In this document: piece after piece, positions 32,862-43,597 of the stretch
How the letters are laid out: the number at the start of each line of letters is the position of its first letter
How positions within the stretch are numbered: position 1 is the stretch's first letter
NCBI GenBank assembly: GCA_963565915.1
Contig: OY751489.1
Span: 682,001-746,000, forward strand
Origin: Entoloma clypeatum
Taxonomy: Eukaryota > Basidiomycota > Agaricomycetes > Agaricales > Entolomataceae
Reading direction: 5' to 3'
DNA: 64,000 nucleotides
Position numbers and translations under genes: made by a program
The notes under the pieces: generated by a model
The model's input: only the letters and a program-made list of their open reading frames with translations
Told to the model about the DNA's origin: nothing
Database searches by the model: none

Positions 32862-32879
32862 CTCTGTGTCCTCACAGAG
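32862..32879 (-). promoter_or_regulatory. G1 copy of the pre-PPT hairpin
   Basis: CTCTGTG-AGGA-CACAGAG, 7-bp stem and 4-nt loop, just before the polypurine tract; the same structure is found in G2, G3 and G4. Confidence 0.55.
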
Positions 32880-33905
32880 TGACTGTCCCCATTCCTCATT
32901 GTTGTTGGGGTCGGATCAGTTTGGACTCTCCTTGAGGCTCCAATCATATATTAGCTCCTTGTTGATGGCAATGGCGAGCTCAAGGCCTTTGATAGCCAAC
33001 CAAATACGTCGATTTTCAATGACGAGGGTGCTGGTGTAATTTCCAAGAATTTGTTTTTCCTCAGGACTTGGGGGTTGGACAGCAAGTGGAGCCAGATATG
33101 CATCTGGCGATGAAGAAGATCAGTTGTTAAGTAGGTGAAAAGTCGGAGCTTCGTCGGAGTCCATCGGAGGTCGGACATAGGCCTGAGACTGGAGCGGAAC
33201 TCCGGAAATGCAAAGGAACGACGAAGGGGAGGGACGTGGCTTCAATGTATGTGTTGCGCCGCCATTTGTTGGATAAGGTGTCCCAATTTCAGGAGGTCGG
33301 AGGAGAGGTCGGAGGTGCGGAGGTCCTCGGAAAGATCTCGGTGAGAGACACGTTGATGTGGAAATGGTCGGACGATGTCGGAGTTGTGACTCGGACACAG
33401 TACTGAGCTCGTCAAAGGGTAACGATGGAGGAAGAGCAGTAGATGAGGATGTCGTCAGTGTATTGTACCACAGCGAGGATCTCTGGCATGAACGGGGGGT
33501 AGAGGAGTGAACTTTGTTGATATTCGAACTGAGGAACTACAGGTATGGTACGAGCCTAAGTACCTAAGTGATATTACTTTACGGAGATGGTCGGAGTAGG
33601 TCCGGAGTTGTGGCATAAGTTGCCAGTGACTGTAACGAACATCGGAGATGTCGGTCAACGGACCATGCGGAAAAGGCGATGCATAAGTAAACGGGAATAT
33701 GAATATGAAATGCATAAAGGCATGGAGTTATGAATAGGAAATGCACGATGGCAACGTGCAGAGATGCGGAGGTAACAGATGTCCGGAATGTCGGAGGACA
33801 ATCGGAGTGGATCGGAGATTCGGAGACGGATATAACATCAGTGAGGGAAGTTTCAAGAGCATGGATTTGGTCTCTCATGGAGAGTGCTTCATTCATGAGG
33901 GTGGG
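32880..33905 (-). pseudogene. G1 third ORF, deleted and split
   Basis: Minus strand: NEALSMRDQIHALETSL (about 33898-33843) matches the conserved core of the third ORF. The first 30 or so codons, including the start, are deleted. After this core the solo LTR 33125-33837 interrupts it. The rest (DLLHRQMHIWLHLLSN, then NFLEIT, GLELAIAINKELI in shifting frames) follows down to about 32880, where the normal TGA stop reads TCA. It is non-functional but confirms that G1 had the same accessory ORF. Confidence 0.75.
33125..33837. mobile_element. Solo LTR, 713 bp, inside G1 third ORF
   Basis: TGTTAAGTAGG...GGATATAACA, flanked by the perfect 5-bp duplication tcagt (33120-33124 and 33838-33842). Very rich in gtcggag/ctccgac words. 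It is a different family from the G elements and related in style to the LTR-like pieces at 15.35 and 30.0 kb. Confidence 0.85.
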
Positions 33906-33989
33906 AACTCGGTGTGTATTTGACTGATGAGGTTGGTACTGTTGTGGCTTTCAAAAAATGTCTTTTATCATGGGTGAGATGGGTTCTGC

Positions 33990-35174
33990 CAATGAAAATC
34001 ATGGATCAGATCTTGGGCATTCTGAATGTTGGTTCAAGGTTCCCATGTGTTCTCTTCTGGGCCATATCCTTCCCACTGGACGAGGTACTGGATCTTTCCA
34101 TGGAACTTTTGAGAGTCTAGGATTGTAGACACATGGTACTCTTCTCATCCTTTGATGATGATTGGATCAGGGGCTGGTTTCTTTTTCTGGATGGCATACT
34201 TCAGAGTTTCATATGGTGACAACAGGGTCTTGTTGAACACAGGGTGAATCATCTTCCAAGTCTTTGGAAGTTCAAGAAGGTACACACTAGCTCCTTTTTC
34301 TCTAGGACTTTGAATGGTCCATGTCGGAGTGCATCAAGTTTCTTTGAGGGGTGATCAGTCCTGATGTTAGTCCCTTCCAGCCACACCTTGTCTCTGATGT
34401 GGTAGTTCCAAGACAGACTTCGCTGTGTGTCAACTGTCTTCTTCATCTGATCCTGTGCTTGTTTCAGCACTGCATTGGCTTTTTCTCATGCCTGTTTGAG
34501 TTTTTTCAAGAAGTCGTTGGCAGCCGGATTGGTATCTTCTAACACGAGTTCTCCCTTCCAAGGATGTAAACCATAGTTGAGATAGAATGGGGTGTGCTTC
34601 GTCACCTGATGTTCTTTGTCATTGTACTGGAACTCTGCAATTGTGATCCACTCAGCCCAATCATCCTGTAGATGGTTGACAAAGTTCCGTAAGAACACTT
34701 CCATTTCCTGATGCGATCGCTCAGCCTGTCCATGGGTCTGTGGGTGGTACATGGTGGACAGGTTCCTCTTGATCCCTAGCATGCGGCAGAGTATCTCCAT
34801 GAACTTCGCGGCAAACTGCGGTCCCCTATCGGGATCCCATGAAGCTTCCATATCTGATCCCGATAGATCTTGGCTAATCCTTCAGCTGATAATTCCACGG
34901 TTGTCGGAATGAGGTGAAGCATCTTTGAATGTCTATCCGTGATGACCAGAATTGCGTTTTTTCCATCAGATTCTGGTATCGGTCCCACAATGTCGATTCC
35001 TATATCTTCCCATGGGTGATCTGGTCCATTGACAAGTGTCGCAACCCTTCACATACTTCTTTACATCATGCAGGATGGTAGGCCACCAGTAGGTGCGAGT
35101 GAGGAGTTCATGTGTTTGGTACTGTCCTGGATGTCCAGCCACTGGTGCATCATGTGATTCAAACATCAGTTCTT
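33990..35174 (-). pseudogene. G1 pol, 3' part: integrase and chromodomain
   Basis: Minus strand from 35174: integrase zinc-finger end (HDAPVAGHPGQY, THELLTRTYWWPTILHDVK, CDTCQ), then a small deletion, the core with VGPIPESDGKNAILVITDRH, the second Asp region damaged (the KKIISDR codons are lost), HPQTHGQAERSHQE with the catalytic Glu, and the long C-terminal domain. The chromodomain ([15 protein letters not shown] in other copies) is in broken frames down to about 33990. This is the part of G1 lying beyond the G2 insertion. Confidence 0.88.
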
Positions 35175-35179
35175 GATGC

Positions 35180-35463
35180 TGTTACGGACTCTACGGTATG
35201 AGGACCATGTCATATCTTTTACTTATCGGCCCAACTCGGCGCCCTCTTACAAACTCACTATGTCTAATGTCTACTTTCGCAACCTTCGATTTCCAGTCTG
35301 ACTCATTACATTACTTCGTCATCCCCTTTAGTATACTTCGCTCCCGTGCTGACTCACTTTCCGCAGTCAGCTTACTCTCTGTACATAGCCTTCCGCAGTC
35401 GCCTTACTCATGTGCACTGCCTTCCGCAGTACTGACTCATCCGCTACCACCTATAGTCAGTAC
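35180..35463 (+). repeat. G2 5' LTR, 3' part deleted
   Basis: Matches 40823-41100 of the 3' LTR, then stops after gtcagtac. The TATA box, the transcript start, U5, the primer site and the start of the leader are missing. It joins directly to ttatcagaagattgatt, which in G1 lies about 400 bases inside. Because the target duplication is intact, the deletion came after insertion. Confidence 0.9.
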
Positions 35464-35519
35464 GTTATCAGAAGATTGATTAGGACGCTCACATTGAGAC
35501 GTCCCAGAGCCACATCATC

Positions 35520-36675
35520 ATGTCTTACTCGAAGCAGCAGATCTACGCCCACTTCACCACCGAAGAACAACAGACCGAGTACAACCGCTGGGCACGAAGC
35601 GAGAGACTTGACCCCTTCTCGCAACCAACAGACGCGCAGGAACAGAGATTCCTTAGAGATTTACAGAGGAAATACTCTGAACGTTTTGCCACCGATTCCA
35701 CCGACGAGTCCCCTGACGAATTTACTTTTGACTCCGCGCAGTCAGATATCAAACAGACGCCTAGAACAGGGACTCATTTTCAATCCTTACCTGTATCCCG
35801 AACCCCATCTTCATCCCAACAACCCGACTCCTCTTCTCCTCCGCAGACTCTGAACATGGCAGAAGCTCCGGCTGTACAAACAATGGATACATCCAAGATC
35901 ATCAAGGATCCTGGGATGTTCAAGGACAGATACACCTTTGACGAGTGGTGGAAGGCCACCAAACTATACATCAGGTTCCAAAAGAGCCTCACAGATGATC
36001 AGAAGATTCTTGCGGTGCTATCCCGCTCTTGCCGTTGACAACGAGAACATCACCTGGCTAGGTTTTTCCGATGATATCGCCACACGATTCTCCATCGCCA
36101 ACAAGTCGGTCGCTGCCAAAGCCAGACTTGAAGTCCTGAAACAAGAGAAACGTACCGTTGATGAATTCTTGGATGAATTCGAAGAACTCTTGAAACTGTC
36201 AAACCTTGGCGAAGAAACTGGGAAATACATCCTAGAGAAGAACATCAACCGCAGAATCTCTGAACAAGTGGCTAGCGATGGCAAGACGTACACCGACTAC
36301 GCAAAGGAGATCCGAAACAAGGGACGACAGATGGAAGGACACGCACTGGTCATCCGAGGTGGCGGCGACATGCGCACCGGATCGGGTACCACTTATGGTG
36401 GTCAGGGCAAAGCCATGGAAATCGACAAAGCAGGAGTAGCCCATTGCTACAACTGTCAACGCTTCGGTCATCTGGGTAAAGACTGTAGCGCTCCAAAGAA
36501 GAAAGATGATCACAAGTGTTTCAACTGTGAACAAGAAGGCCATATTGCATGCAACTGCTGCAAGCCAAAGAAGAATTCTGGAAGGGTTAGGAAGGTGTCC
36601 AAGGAAGATGCTGAGAATGATGAAACCACAATCTTAGAAGCCGACGAGAAGGATTTTCGCAAAGGGTCCGATTAA
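35520..36675 (+). pseudogene. G2 Gag with two CCHC knuckles, frameshift deletion
   Basis: From ATG 35520 (MSYSKQQIYAHFTTEEQQ) the acidic N-terminal domain runs to KSLTDDQKILAVLS. A deletion of about 49 bases relative to G1 (near 36023) shifts the frame. The proper frame resumes at LAVDNENITWLGFSDDIA and continues through KQEKRTVDEFLDEFEELLKL to two zinc knuckles, CYNCQRFGHLGKDC and CFNCEQEGHIACNC, ending at 36675. Gag packages element RNA. The start ATG is not conserved in G1 (ACA there), and a second open frame overlaps upstream, so the true N-terminus may lie in that frame. Confidence 0.85.
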
Positions 36676-36725
36676 ACGACGCTAAGTCGCGACCCTTATC
36701 TATTAAATGGACTTGCTTGCCTTGT

Positions 36726-39700
36726 ATGACTGCAGACAATAGAACCTATGTCATCCCTGCCAAGTGAGCCGCTGCGTCGACTAAGATTGTGAAGGGAGAT
36801 AAACCTCCGAAAAGACGAGAGATCAGGCTGTTAGCGCAGCTCAAAACACGACGAGGACCAAAGGTTATCCGACCTGAGGTTGACAGCGGATGTGAACGCA
36901 CATGCATCTATCCCAGAATAGTAAGCGAACAGAACCTCCCCACACGAGGAATACCACCCATAGCAATTCTAAATGTGGATGGATCACCAAATCGACAACA
37001 GAAAGCGAGCCAACTTGCCGAAGTCAAACTGGATTTGGGAGCACATCAGGAAACCATGGAAGCAATGGTACTGGACATTGGGAGAACGGACATGCTCTTG
37101 GGACATGACTGGTTGGTACACCACAACCCCACAATCAATTGGACAACTGGCGCGGTAACATTTAACAGGTGCCCAACAACATGTCGAACCAAACACTTGG
37201 ATTTCAGGATTAACCTTGATGGTCGCAAACACCGGGTTCGCATGGTTGAGGTGCGCGACAGAGATGCACCCAAAAAGTCGGATCAGAAATGGAAGCCTGG
37301 AGACCCTATCTTGGAAGCTGTCACTCCCACACCACCTCCCACAACCAAGCGACCCTCATATGTTGAACGATTTGCTCATCTCTTCGAAAAAGAGAACTTT
37401 GATAAGATCCCAAAGGAGAGGGAGTGGGACCATGGTATTGAACTTACACCGGACGCACCAAAGGAACTAGGGGGAAATACATATCCTATGACGCAAAAGG
37501 AACAAGAGGAATTGGACACATTCATTGACAAGGGTCTAGCAACAGGAAAGATCCGCCCATCCAAATCCCCTTATGCCTCCCCTTGCTTCTTCATCAACAA
37601 AAAGGATGGTTCCAAACGATTGGTACAAGATTACCGCATGGTCAATAAATTCATGGTCAAAGACAAGTTTCCACTCCCACGAATATCTGATCTCTTGGAC
37701 GTACTGAAAGATGCAGTCTACTTCAATAAGATGGTCATCATGTGGGGCTACAACAATGTCCGGATTAAGGAGGGCAATGAATGGAAAGCTGCCTTCCTCA
37801 CCAGTCGAGGATTGTTCAAACCATTGGTCATGTTTTGTGGTCTTTGCAACTCCCCGGGAACGTTCTCTCGAATGATGGCTAGTCTATTCCAGATCCGCCG
37901 ACATATCTGCATGATCTACATGGATGACATCGTGGTTATCGGTAAAACCAAGGAAGAACTCGCGCGAAACACTGAAGAAATCCTACAGATCCTATCGGAC
38001 AATGACTTGTTTCTGAAGAAGAAGAAGTGTTTCTGGGAAGTAACGAAATGCCCCATATTGGGATATGTCATTGGTGAAGGACGTGTCGAGATGGAAACTG
38101 AGAAGGTGGATACAATTCGAAACTGGCAGGCACCCACATCAAAAAAGGAAGTTCAGAAGTTCCTTGGATTTGCTAACTTCTATCGACGATTTATTGAAGG
38201 GTACTCAAACATCGCAAAACCTCTCACCGCGCTCACAGGCGGTACGGCATTTACATGGGGACCAACAGAGCAGCAAGCTTTTGAAGGACTCATACAGGCA
38301 ATTACATCGGCACCAGTCTTGGCATTACCGAAACCAGAGGGACAGTTCAGGGTTGAAACTGATGCATCGGGCTATGCAATTGGAGCAGTACTCTCTCAGA
38401 AGCAAGACGACAAATGGCACCCCATCGCGTTCTTGTCGCGGACCATGTCCGCGGCCGAACAGAATTATGAGATATACGACAAGGAACTCCTGGCAGTCGT
38501 GGAAGCATTGAAAGATTGGAGACACTATCTGCTTGAAGCCAGGGAATGTTTTGAGATCTTGACCGATCACAAGAACCTGGAATATTTCCATCATCCTCAG
38601 GACCTAAATCAACGACAGCGATGCTGGAAAATGAAGTTACAAGACTATGACTTCAAATTACGGCATGTGCCCGGCAAGACCAATGCAAAAGCGGACATCC
38701 TGTCATGCTTACCCTGGTATGAAGCGGAACTCGAACCACAGGACAGTGACCAAATGCTCAAGGAGGGACTATTCTTGAAACGGTTGGAATCAGAAGATGT
38801 GGTACAAATGGAGATGTTCACGGAGGAACAATTCTTTGAAGGGGGTGAAACATCTGATTCCATCAAAATTGGAAACGTCACGACCATTGAAAATCCGTGG
38901 ATCGCATGCATCAAGGGTTCAAACCGCATGGAGACAGAAGTAGCGCAGGGCCTAAAAAAGAATCCTCATTGGTATCAGCAGGAGAATGGGATCACCTATG
39001 CAGGAGAACGAGTCTATGTCCCGCCAGACGATGCACCAGTGGCTGGACATCCAGGACAGTACCGGACACATGAACTCCTCACTCGCACCTACTGGTGGCC
39101 TACCATACTGCATGATGTGAAGAAGTACGTGAAGGGTTGCGACACTTGTCAACGCAAGAAGATCAACCGACAAAAGTGACATGGTCTGCTACATCCCCAT
39201 GCAGCACCAAGTCACCCATGGGAAGACATAGGAATCGACGTCGTGGGACCAATACTAGAATCTGATGGAAAAAACGCAATTCTGGTCATCATGGATAGAC
39301 ATTCGAAGATGCTTCACCTCATTCCGACAACCGTGGAACTATCACCTGAAGGATTAGCCAAGATCTATCGGGATCAGATATGGAAGCTTCATGGGATCCC
39401 CAAGAAGATCATCAGCGATAGGGGACCGCAGTTTGCCGCGAAGTTCATGGAGATACTCTGCCGCATGTTAGGGATCAAGAGGAACCTGTCCACCGCATAC
39501 CACCCACAGACTGATGGACAGGCCGAGCGATCGCTTCAGGAAACGGAAGCATTCTTACAAAACTTTGTCAACCATCTACAGGATGATTGGGCTGAATGGA
39601 TCGCAATCGCAGAGTTCCAGTACAATGACAAAGAACATCAGGCAACGAAGCACACCCCATTCTACCTCAACTACGGTTTACATCCGTGGAAGGGAGAGCT

Positions 39701-40283
39701 CGTGTTAGAAGATACTAATCCGGCTGCCACCGACTTCTTGAAAAAACTTAAACAGGCACGAGAAGAAGCCAATGCTGCGCTGAAACAAGCACAGGATCAG
39801 ATGAAGAAGACAGTTGACACACAGCGAAATCTGTCTCGGGACTACCGCATCAGGGACAAGGTGTGGCTAGAAGGGACTAACATCAGGACCGATCGCCCCT
39901 CAAAGAAACTTGATGCACTCCGACATGGACCATTCAAAGTCCTAGAGAAGAAAGGAGCTAGCGCATACCTTCTTGATCTTCCGAAGACTTGGAAGATGAT
40001 TCACCCTGTGTTCAACGAGACCCTGTTGTCACCATATGAAACTCCGAAGTACGCCATCCAGAAAAAGAAACCAGCCCCTGATCCGATCATCGTCGAAGGA
40101 CGAGAAGAATACCATGTGTCTACAATCCTAGACTCTCGAAAGTTCTGCGGAAAGATCCAGTACCTCGTCCAGTGGGAAGGATATGGTCCAGAAGAGAACA
40201 CATGGGAACCTCGAACTAATGTTCAGAACGCTCAAGATTTGATCCGTGATTTCCATCAGCAGAACCCGTCTCGTCCACAATAA
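36726..40283 (+). pseudogene. G2 Pol: protease, RT, RNase H, integrase, chromodomain
   Basis: A separate ORF beginning with ATG 36726 (MTADNRTYVIPAK), 50 bases behind the gag stop and in another frame. Protease has EVDSGCERTCI. RT has CFFINKKDGSKRLVQDYR, the block FNKMVIMWGYNN where the first catalytic Asp is Val (37734-37736), and IYMDDIVVI. RNase H has ETDASGYAIGAVL, then LRHVPGKTNAKADIL. Integrase has the HHCC finger, IGIDVVGP, IISDRGPQF and DGQAERS. A chromodomain closes it ([17 protein letters not shown]). Two TGA codons occur, about 36765 (after VIPAK) and 39177-39179 (QK*HGL, Arg in G4); both fit CGA to TGA. A 6-base deletion removes two residues before RRHIC. Role: replication and chromatin-directed integration; inactive. 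Confidence 0.93.
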
Positions 40284-40416
40284 AAGATGAGTTCTCAAAA
40301 CCCATGGCAGTATCGACCTCATCAGTCAACCACACACCGAGTTCCCCGCTCTAGTCTTCTCCCTGCCCAATATAGCCACCCCATTCTTCTTTTACCTCTC
40401 AACCATCTTCACCGCC

Positions 40417-40788
40417 ATGTCAAACACCATCGTCACCTCCACCTCCACCACTGACATCAACCCCGCCATCGCCGCCCTTATGAATGAAGCGCTCTCCATG
40501 AGAGACCAAATCCATGCCCTTGAAACTTCCCTCGCCGATCTCCTTCATCGCCAGATGAATATCAGACTTCATTCATTGTCCAATCTCCCCGTCGCCCCGA
40601 CTCCCGAAGAGAAACAAATTCTCAGGAATTACACCAGCACCCTCATCATCGAAAATCGACGCATTCGGCTGGCCATCAAAGGCCTAGAACTCGCCGTAGC
40701 CATCAACGAGGAGTTGATATATGATTGGAGCCTCAAGGAAAGTCCGAACTGGTCCGATCCCGGCAACAACGAGGGATGGGGACAGTGA
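40417..40788 (+). CDS. Third ORF of G2, small helical protein of unknown function
   Basis: 123 residues, ATG 40417, TGA 40786-40788, beginning 133 bases after the pol stop. It is intact also in G3 (50401-50769) and G4 (54820-54452, minus), and a ruined copy exists in G1. The best conserved part is EALSMRDQIHALE, then HRQM and IRLHSLS (residues about 23-55), then IENRRIRLA and INEEL. It is predicted to be mostly helical, with a weak heptad pattern, no cysteine pairs, no signal peptide and no membrane segment, so it does not look like an envelope protein. Differences between G2 and G3 in the core fall mostly on third codon positions. It could be a Gag-like accessory factor, an RNA chaperone or a regulator; I know of no named family. 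Confidence 0.75.
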   Translation: MSNTIVTSTSTTDINPAIAALMNEALSMRDQIHALETSLADLLHRQMNIRLHSLSNLPVAPTPEEKQILRNYTSTLIIENRRIRLAIKGLELAVAINEELIYDWSLKESPNWSDPGNNEGWGQ

Positions 40789-40822
40789 CTCTGTGAGGAC
40801 ACAGAGCTTGGAGAGGGGAACA
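40789..40822 (+). promoter_or_regulatory. Conserved hairpin and polypurine tract of G2
   Basis: CTCTGTG-AGGA-CACAGAG (40789-40806) starts at the base after the third-ORF stop. It is followed by cttggagaggggaaca, the polypurine tract that would prime plus-strand DNA, touching the 3' LTR at 40823. Confidence 0.7.
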
Positions 40823-41224
40823 TGTTATGGACTCTACGGTATGAGGACCACGTCATATCTTTTACTTATCGGCCCAACTTGGCGCCCTCTTACGAACTCA
40901 CTATGTCTAATGTCTACTTTCGCAACCTTCGATTTCCAGTCTGACTCATTACATTACTTCGTCATCCCCTTTAGTATACTTCGCTCCCGTGCTGACTCAC
41001 TTTCCGCAGTCAGCTTACTCTCTGTACATAGCCTTCCGCAGTCGCCTTACTCATGCGCACTGCCTTCCGCAGTACTGACTCATCCGCTACCACCTATAGT
41101 CAGTACCTATATAAACCTCTTGTACTGTAGTAGATTCCTTAGATTTAGCAATCACTTTGCTCTTCGCCTTTCCACTTTCCTGCATACTCTGCGCGAACCT
41201 TGGAACGGTTTGTTAAGCATAACA
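40823..41224 (+). repeat. G2 3' LTR with promoter elements
   Basis: 402 bp, TGTTATGGACTC...GCATAACA. TGACTCA occurs three times, interleaved with tccgcagt words (40945-41090). TATATAAA lies at 41108-41115, and the likely RNA start agatttagcaa at 41141-41151, about 33 bases behind. Confidence 0.9.
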
Positions 41225-43546
41225 GATGCAGTTGTGGGTCTGGTGGAACATAGACTCATTCGCCTGCATATGTGATGCTGTTTTTCTGTTGATACCAATG
41301 AGGATTCTTCTTTAGACCCTGCACTACTTCTGTCTCCATGCGGTTTGAACCCTTGATGCGTGCGATCCACGGATTTTCAATGGTCGTGACGTTTCCAATT
41401 TTGATGGAATCAGATGTTTCACCCCCTTCAAAGAATTGTTCCTCCGTGAACATCTCCATTTGTACCACATCTTCTGATTCCAACCGTTTCAAGAATAGTC
41501 CCTCCTTGAGCATTTGGTCACTGTCCTGTGGTTCGAGTTCCGCTTCATACCAGGGTAAGCATGACAGGATGTCCGCTTTTGCATTTGTCTTGCCAGACAC
41601 ATGCCGTAATTCGAAGTCATAGTCCTGTAACTTCATCTTCCAGCGCCTTTGTCGTTGATTTAGGTCCTGAGGATGGCGGAAATACTCCAGGTTCTTGTGA
41701 TCAGTTAAGATCTCAAGGTGCTCCCTGGCTTCAAGTAGATAGTGTCTCCAATCTTTCAGTGCTTCCATGACTGCCAAGAGCTCTTTGTCATATATCTCAT
41801 AATTTTGTTTGGCCGCAGACATGGTCCACGACAAGAACATGATAGGATGCCATTTGTTGTCTTGCTTTTGAGACAGTACAGCCCCAATTGCATAGCCCGA
41901 TGCATCAGTTTCAACCCAGAATTGTCCATCTGGTTTTGGTAATGCCAAGACTGGTGCTGACGTGATTGCCTGTATGAGACCTTCAATTGCCTTTTGTTCC
42001 GTTGGTCCCCAAGTAAATGTAGTGCTGCCTGTGAGCACAGTAAGTGGTTTTGTGATGTTGGAGTACCCTTCAATGAAACATTGATAGAAGTTAGCAAATC
42101 CAAGGAACTTCTGAACTTCCTTTTTTGATGTGGGTGCCCGCCAGTTTCGAATTGTATCCACCTTCTCAGTTTCCATCTCGACACGTCCTTCACCAATGAC
42201 ATATCCCAATATGGGGCATTTCGTTACTTCCCAGAAACACTTCTTCTTCTTCAGAAACAAGTCATTGTCCGATAGAATCTGCAGAATTTCTTCAATGTTT
42301 CATGTGAGTTCTTCCTTTGTTTTACCAATAACCACAATGTCATCTATGTAGATCATGCAGATGCGTCGGCGGATCTGGTCCCAGAATAGACTAGCCATCA
42401 TCTGAGAGAATGTTCCCAGGGAGTTGCAAAGGCCAAAGAACATGACCAATGGTTCAAACAATCCTCAACTGGTGAGGAAGGCAGCTTTCCATTCATTGCC
42501 CTCCTTAATCCGGACATTGTTGTAGCCCCACATGATGACCATCTTATTGAAGTAGACTGCATCTTTCAGTACGTCCAAGAGATCAGATATTCGTGGGAGT
42601 GGAAACTTGTCTTTGACCATGAATTTATTGACCATGCGGTAATCTTGTACCAATCGTTTGGAACCATCCTTTTTGTTGATGAAGAAGCAAGGGGAGGCAT
42701 AAGGGGATTTGGATGGGCGGATCTTTCCTGTTGCTAGACCCTTGTCAATGAATGTGTCCAATTCCTCTTGTTCCTTTTGCGTCATAGGATATGTATTTCC
42801 CCCTAGTTCCTTTGGTGCGTCCGGTGTAAGTTCAATACCATGGTCCCACTCCCTCTCCTTTGGGATCTTATCAAAGTTCTCTTTTTCGAAGAGATGAGCA
42901 AATCGTTCAACATATGAGGGTCGCTTGGTTGTGGGAGGTGGTGTGGGAGTGACAGCTTCCAAGATAGGGTCTCCAGGCTTCCATTTCTGATCCGACTTTT
43001 TGGGTGCATCTCTGTCGCGCACCTCAACCATGCGAACCCGGTGTTTGCGACCATCAAGGTTAATCCTGAAATCCAAGTGTTTGGTTCGACATGTTGTTGG
43101 GCACCTGTTAAATGTTACCGCGCCAGTTGTCCAATTGATTGTGGGGTTGTGGTGTACCAACCAGTCATGTCCCAAGAGCATGTCCGTTCTCCCAATGTCC
43201 AGTACCATTGCTTCCATGGTTTCCTGATGTGCTCCCAAATCCAGTTTGACTTCGGCAAGTTGGCTCGCTTTCTGTTGTCGATTTGGTGATCCATCCACAT
43301 TTAGAATTGCTATGGGTGGTATTCCTCGTGTGGGGAGGTTCTGTTCGCTTACTATTCTGGGATAGATGCATGTGCGTTCACATCCGCTGTCAACCTCAGG
43401 TCGGATAACCTTTGGTCCTCGTCGTGTTTTGAGCTGCGCTAACAGCCTGATCTCTCGTCTTTTCGGAGGTTTATCTCCCTTCACAATCTTAGTCGACGCA
43501 GCGGCTCACTTGGCAGGGATGACATAGGTTCTATTGTCTGCAGTCA
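41225..43546 (-). pseudogene. G1 Pol, 5' part: protease, RT, RNase H
   Basis: Minus strand. From 43484 down to 42468 it is identical to G2 in every stretch compared, including the same Val at the RT catalytic position (42537-42539). It then diverges: TGA 42469-42467 (TS*GLFEP), YIDD instead of YMDD, another TGA in ELT*NIEE, then an open run to 41256 (RNase H with VETDASGYAIGAVL, and LRHVSGKTNAKADIL). A TGA follows just before the G2 insertion (YAGE*). Continues beyond G2 at 35174. Stops again fit CGA to TGA. Confidence 0.92.
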
Positions 43547-43597
43547 TACAAGGCAAGCAAGTCCGTTTAATAGATAAGGGTCGCGACTTAGCGTCGT

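Larger units (their letters stand above)
35180..41224 (+). mobile_element. Gypsy element G2, inserted in G1
   Basis: Ty3/Gypsy chromovirus on the plus strand, flanked by the perfect 5-bp duplication gatgc (35175-35179 and 41225-41229). It has a truncated 5' LTR, gag, pol, third ORF, hairpin, polypurine tract and full 3' LTR. Internal damage: the 5' LTR/leader deletion, a gag deletion, two TGA in pol and a Val for Asp in the RT active site. Confidence 0.95.

Noticed and set aside
40417..40788. Third ORF as an envelope gene
   Set aside because: It has no signal peptide, membrane segment or cysteine pattern and is only about 122 residues long.
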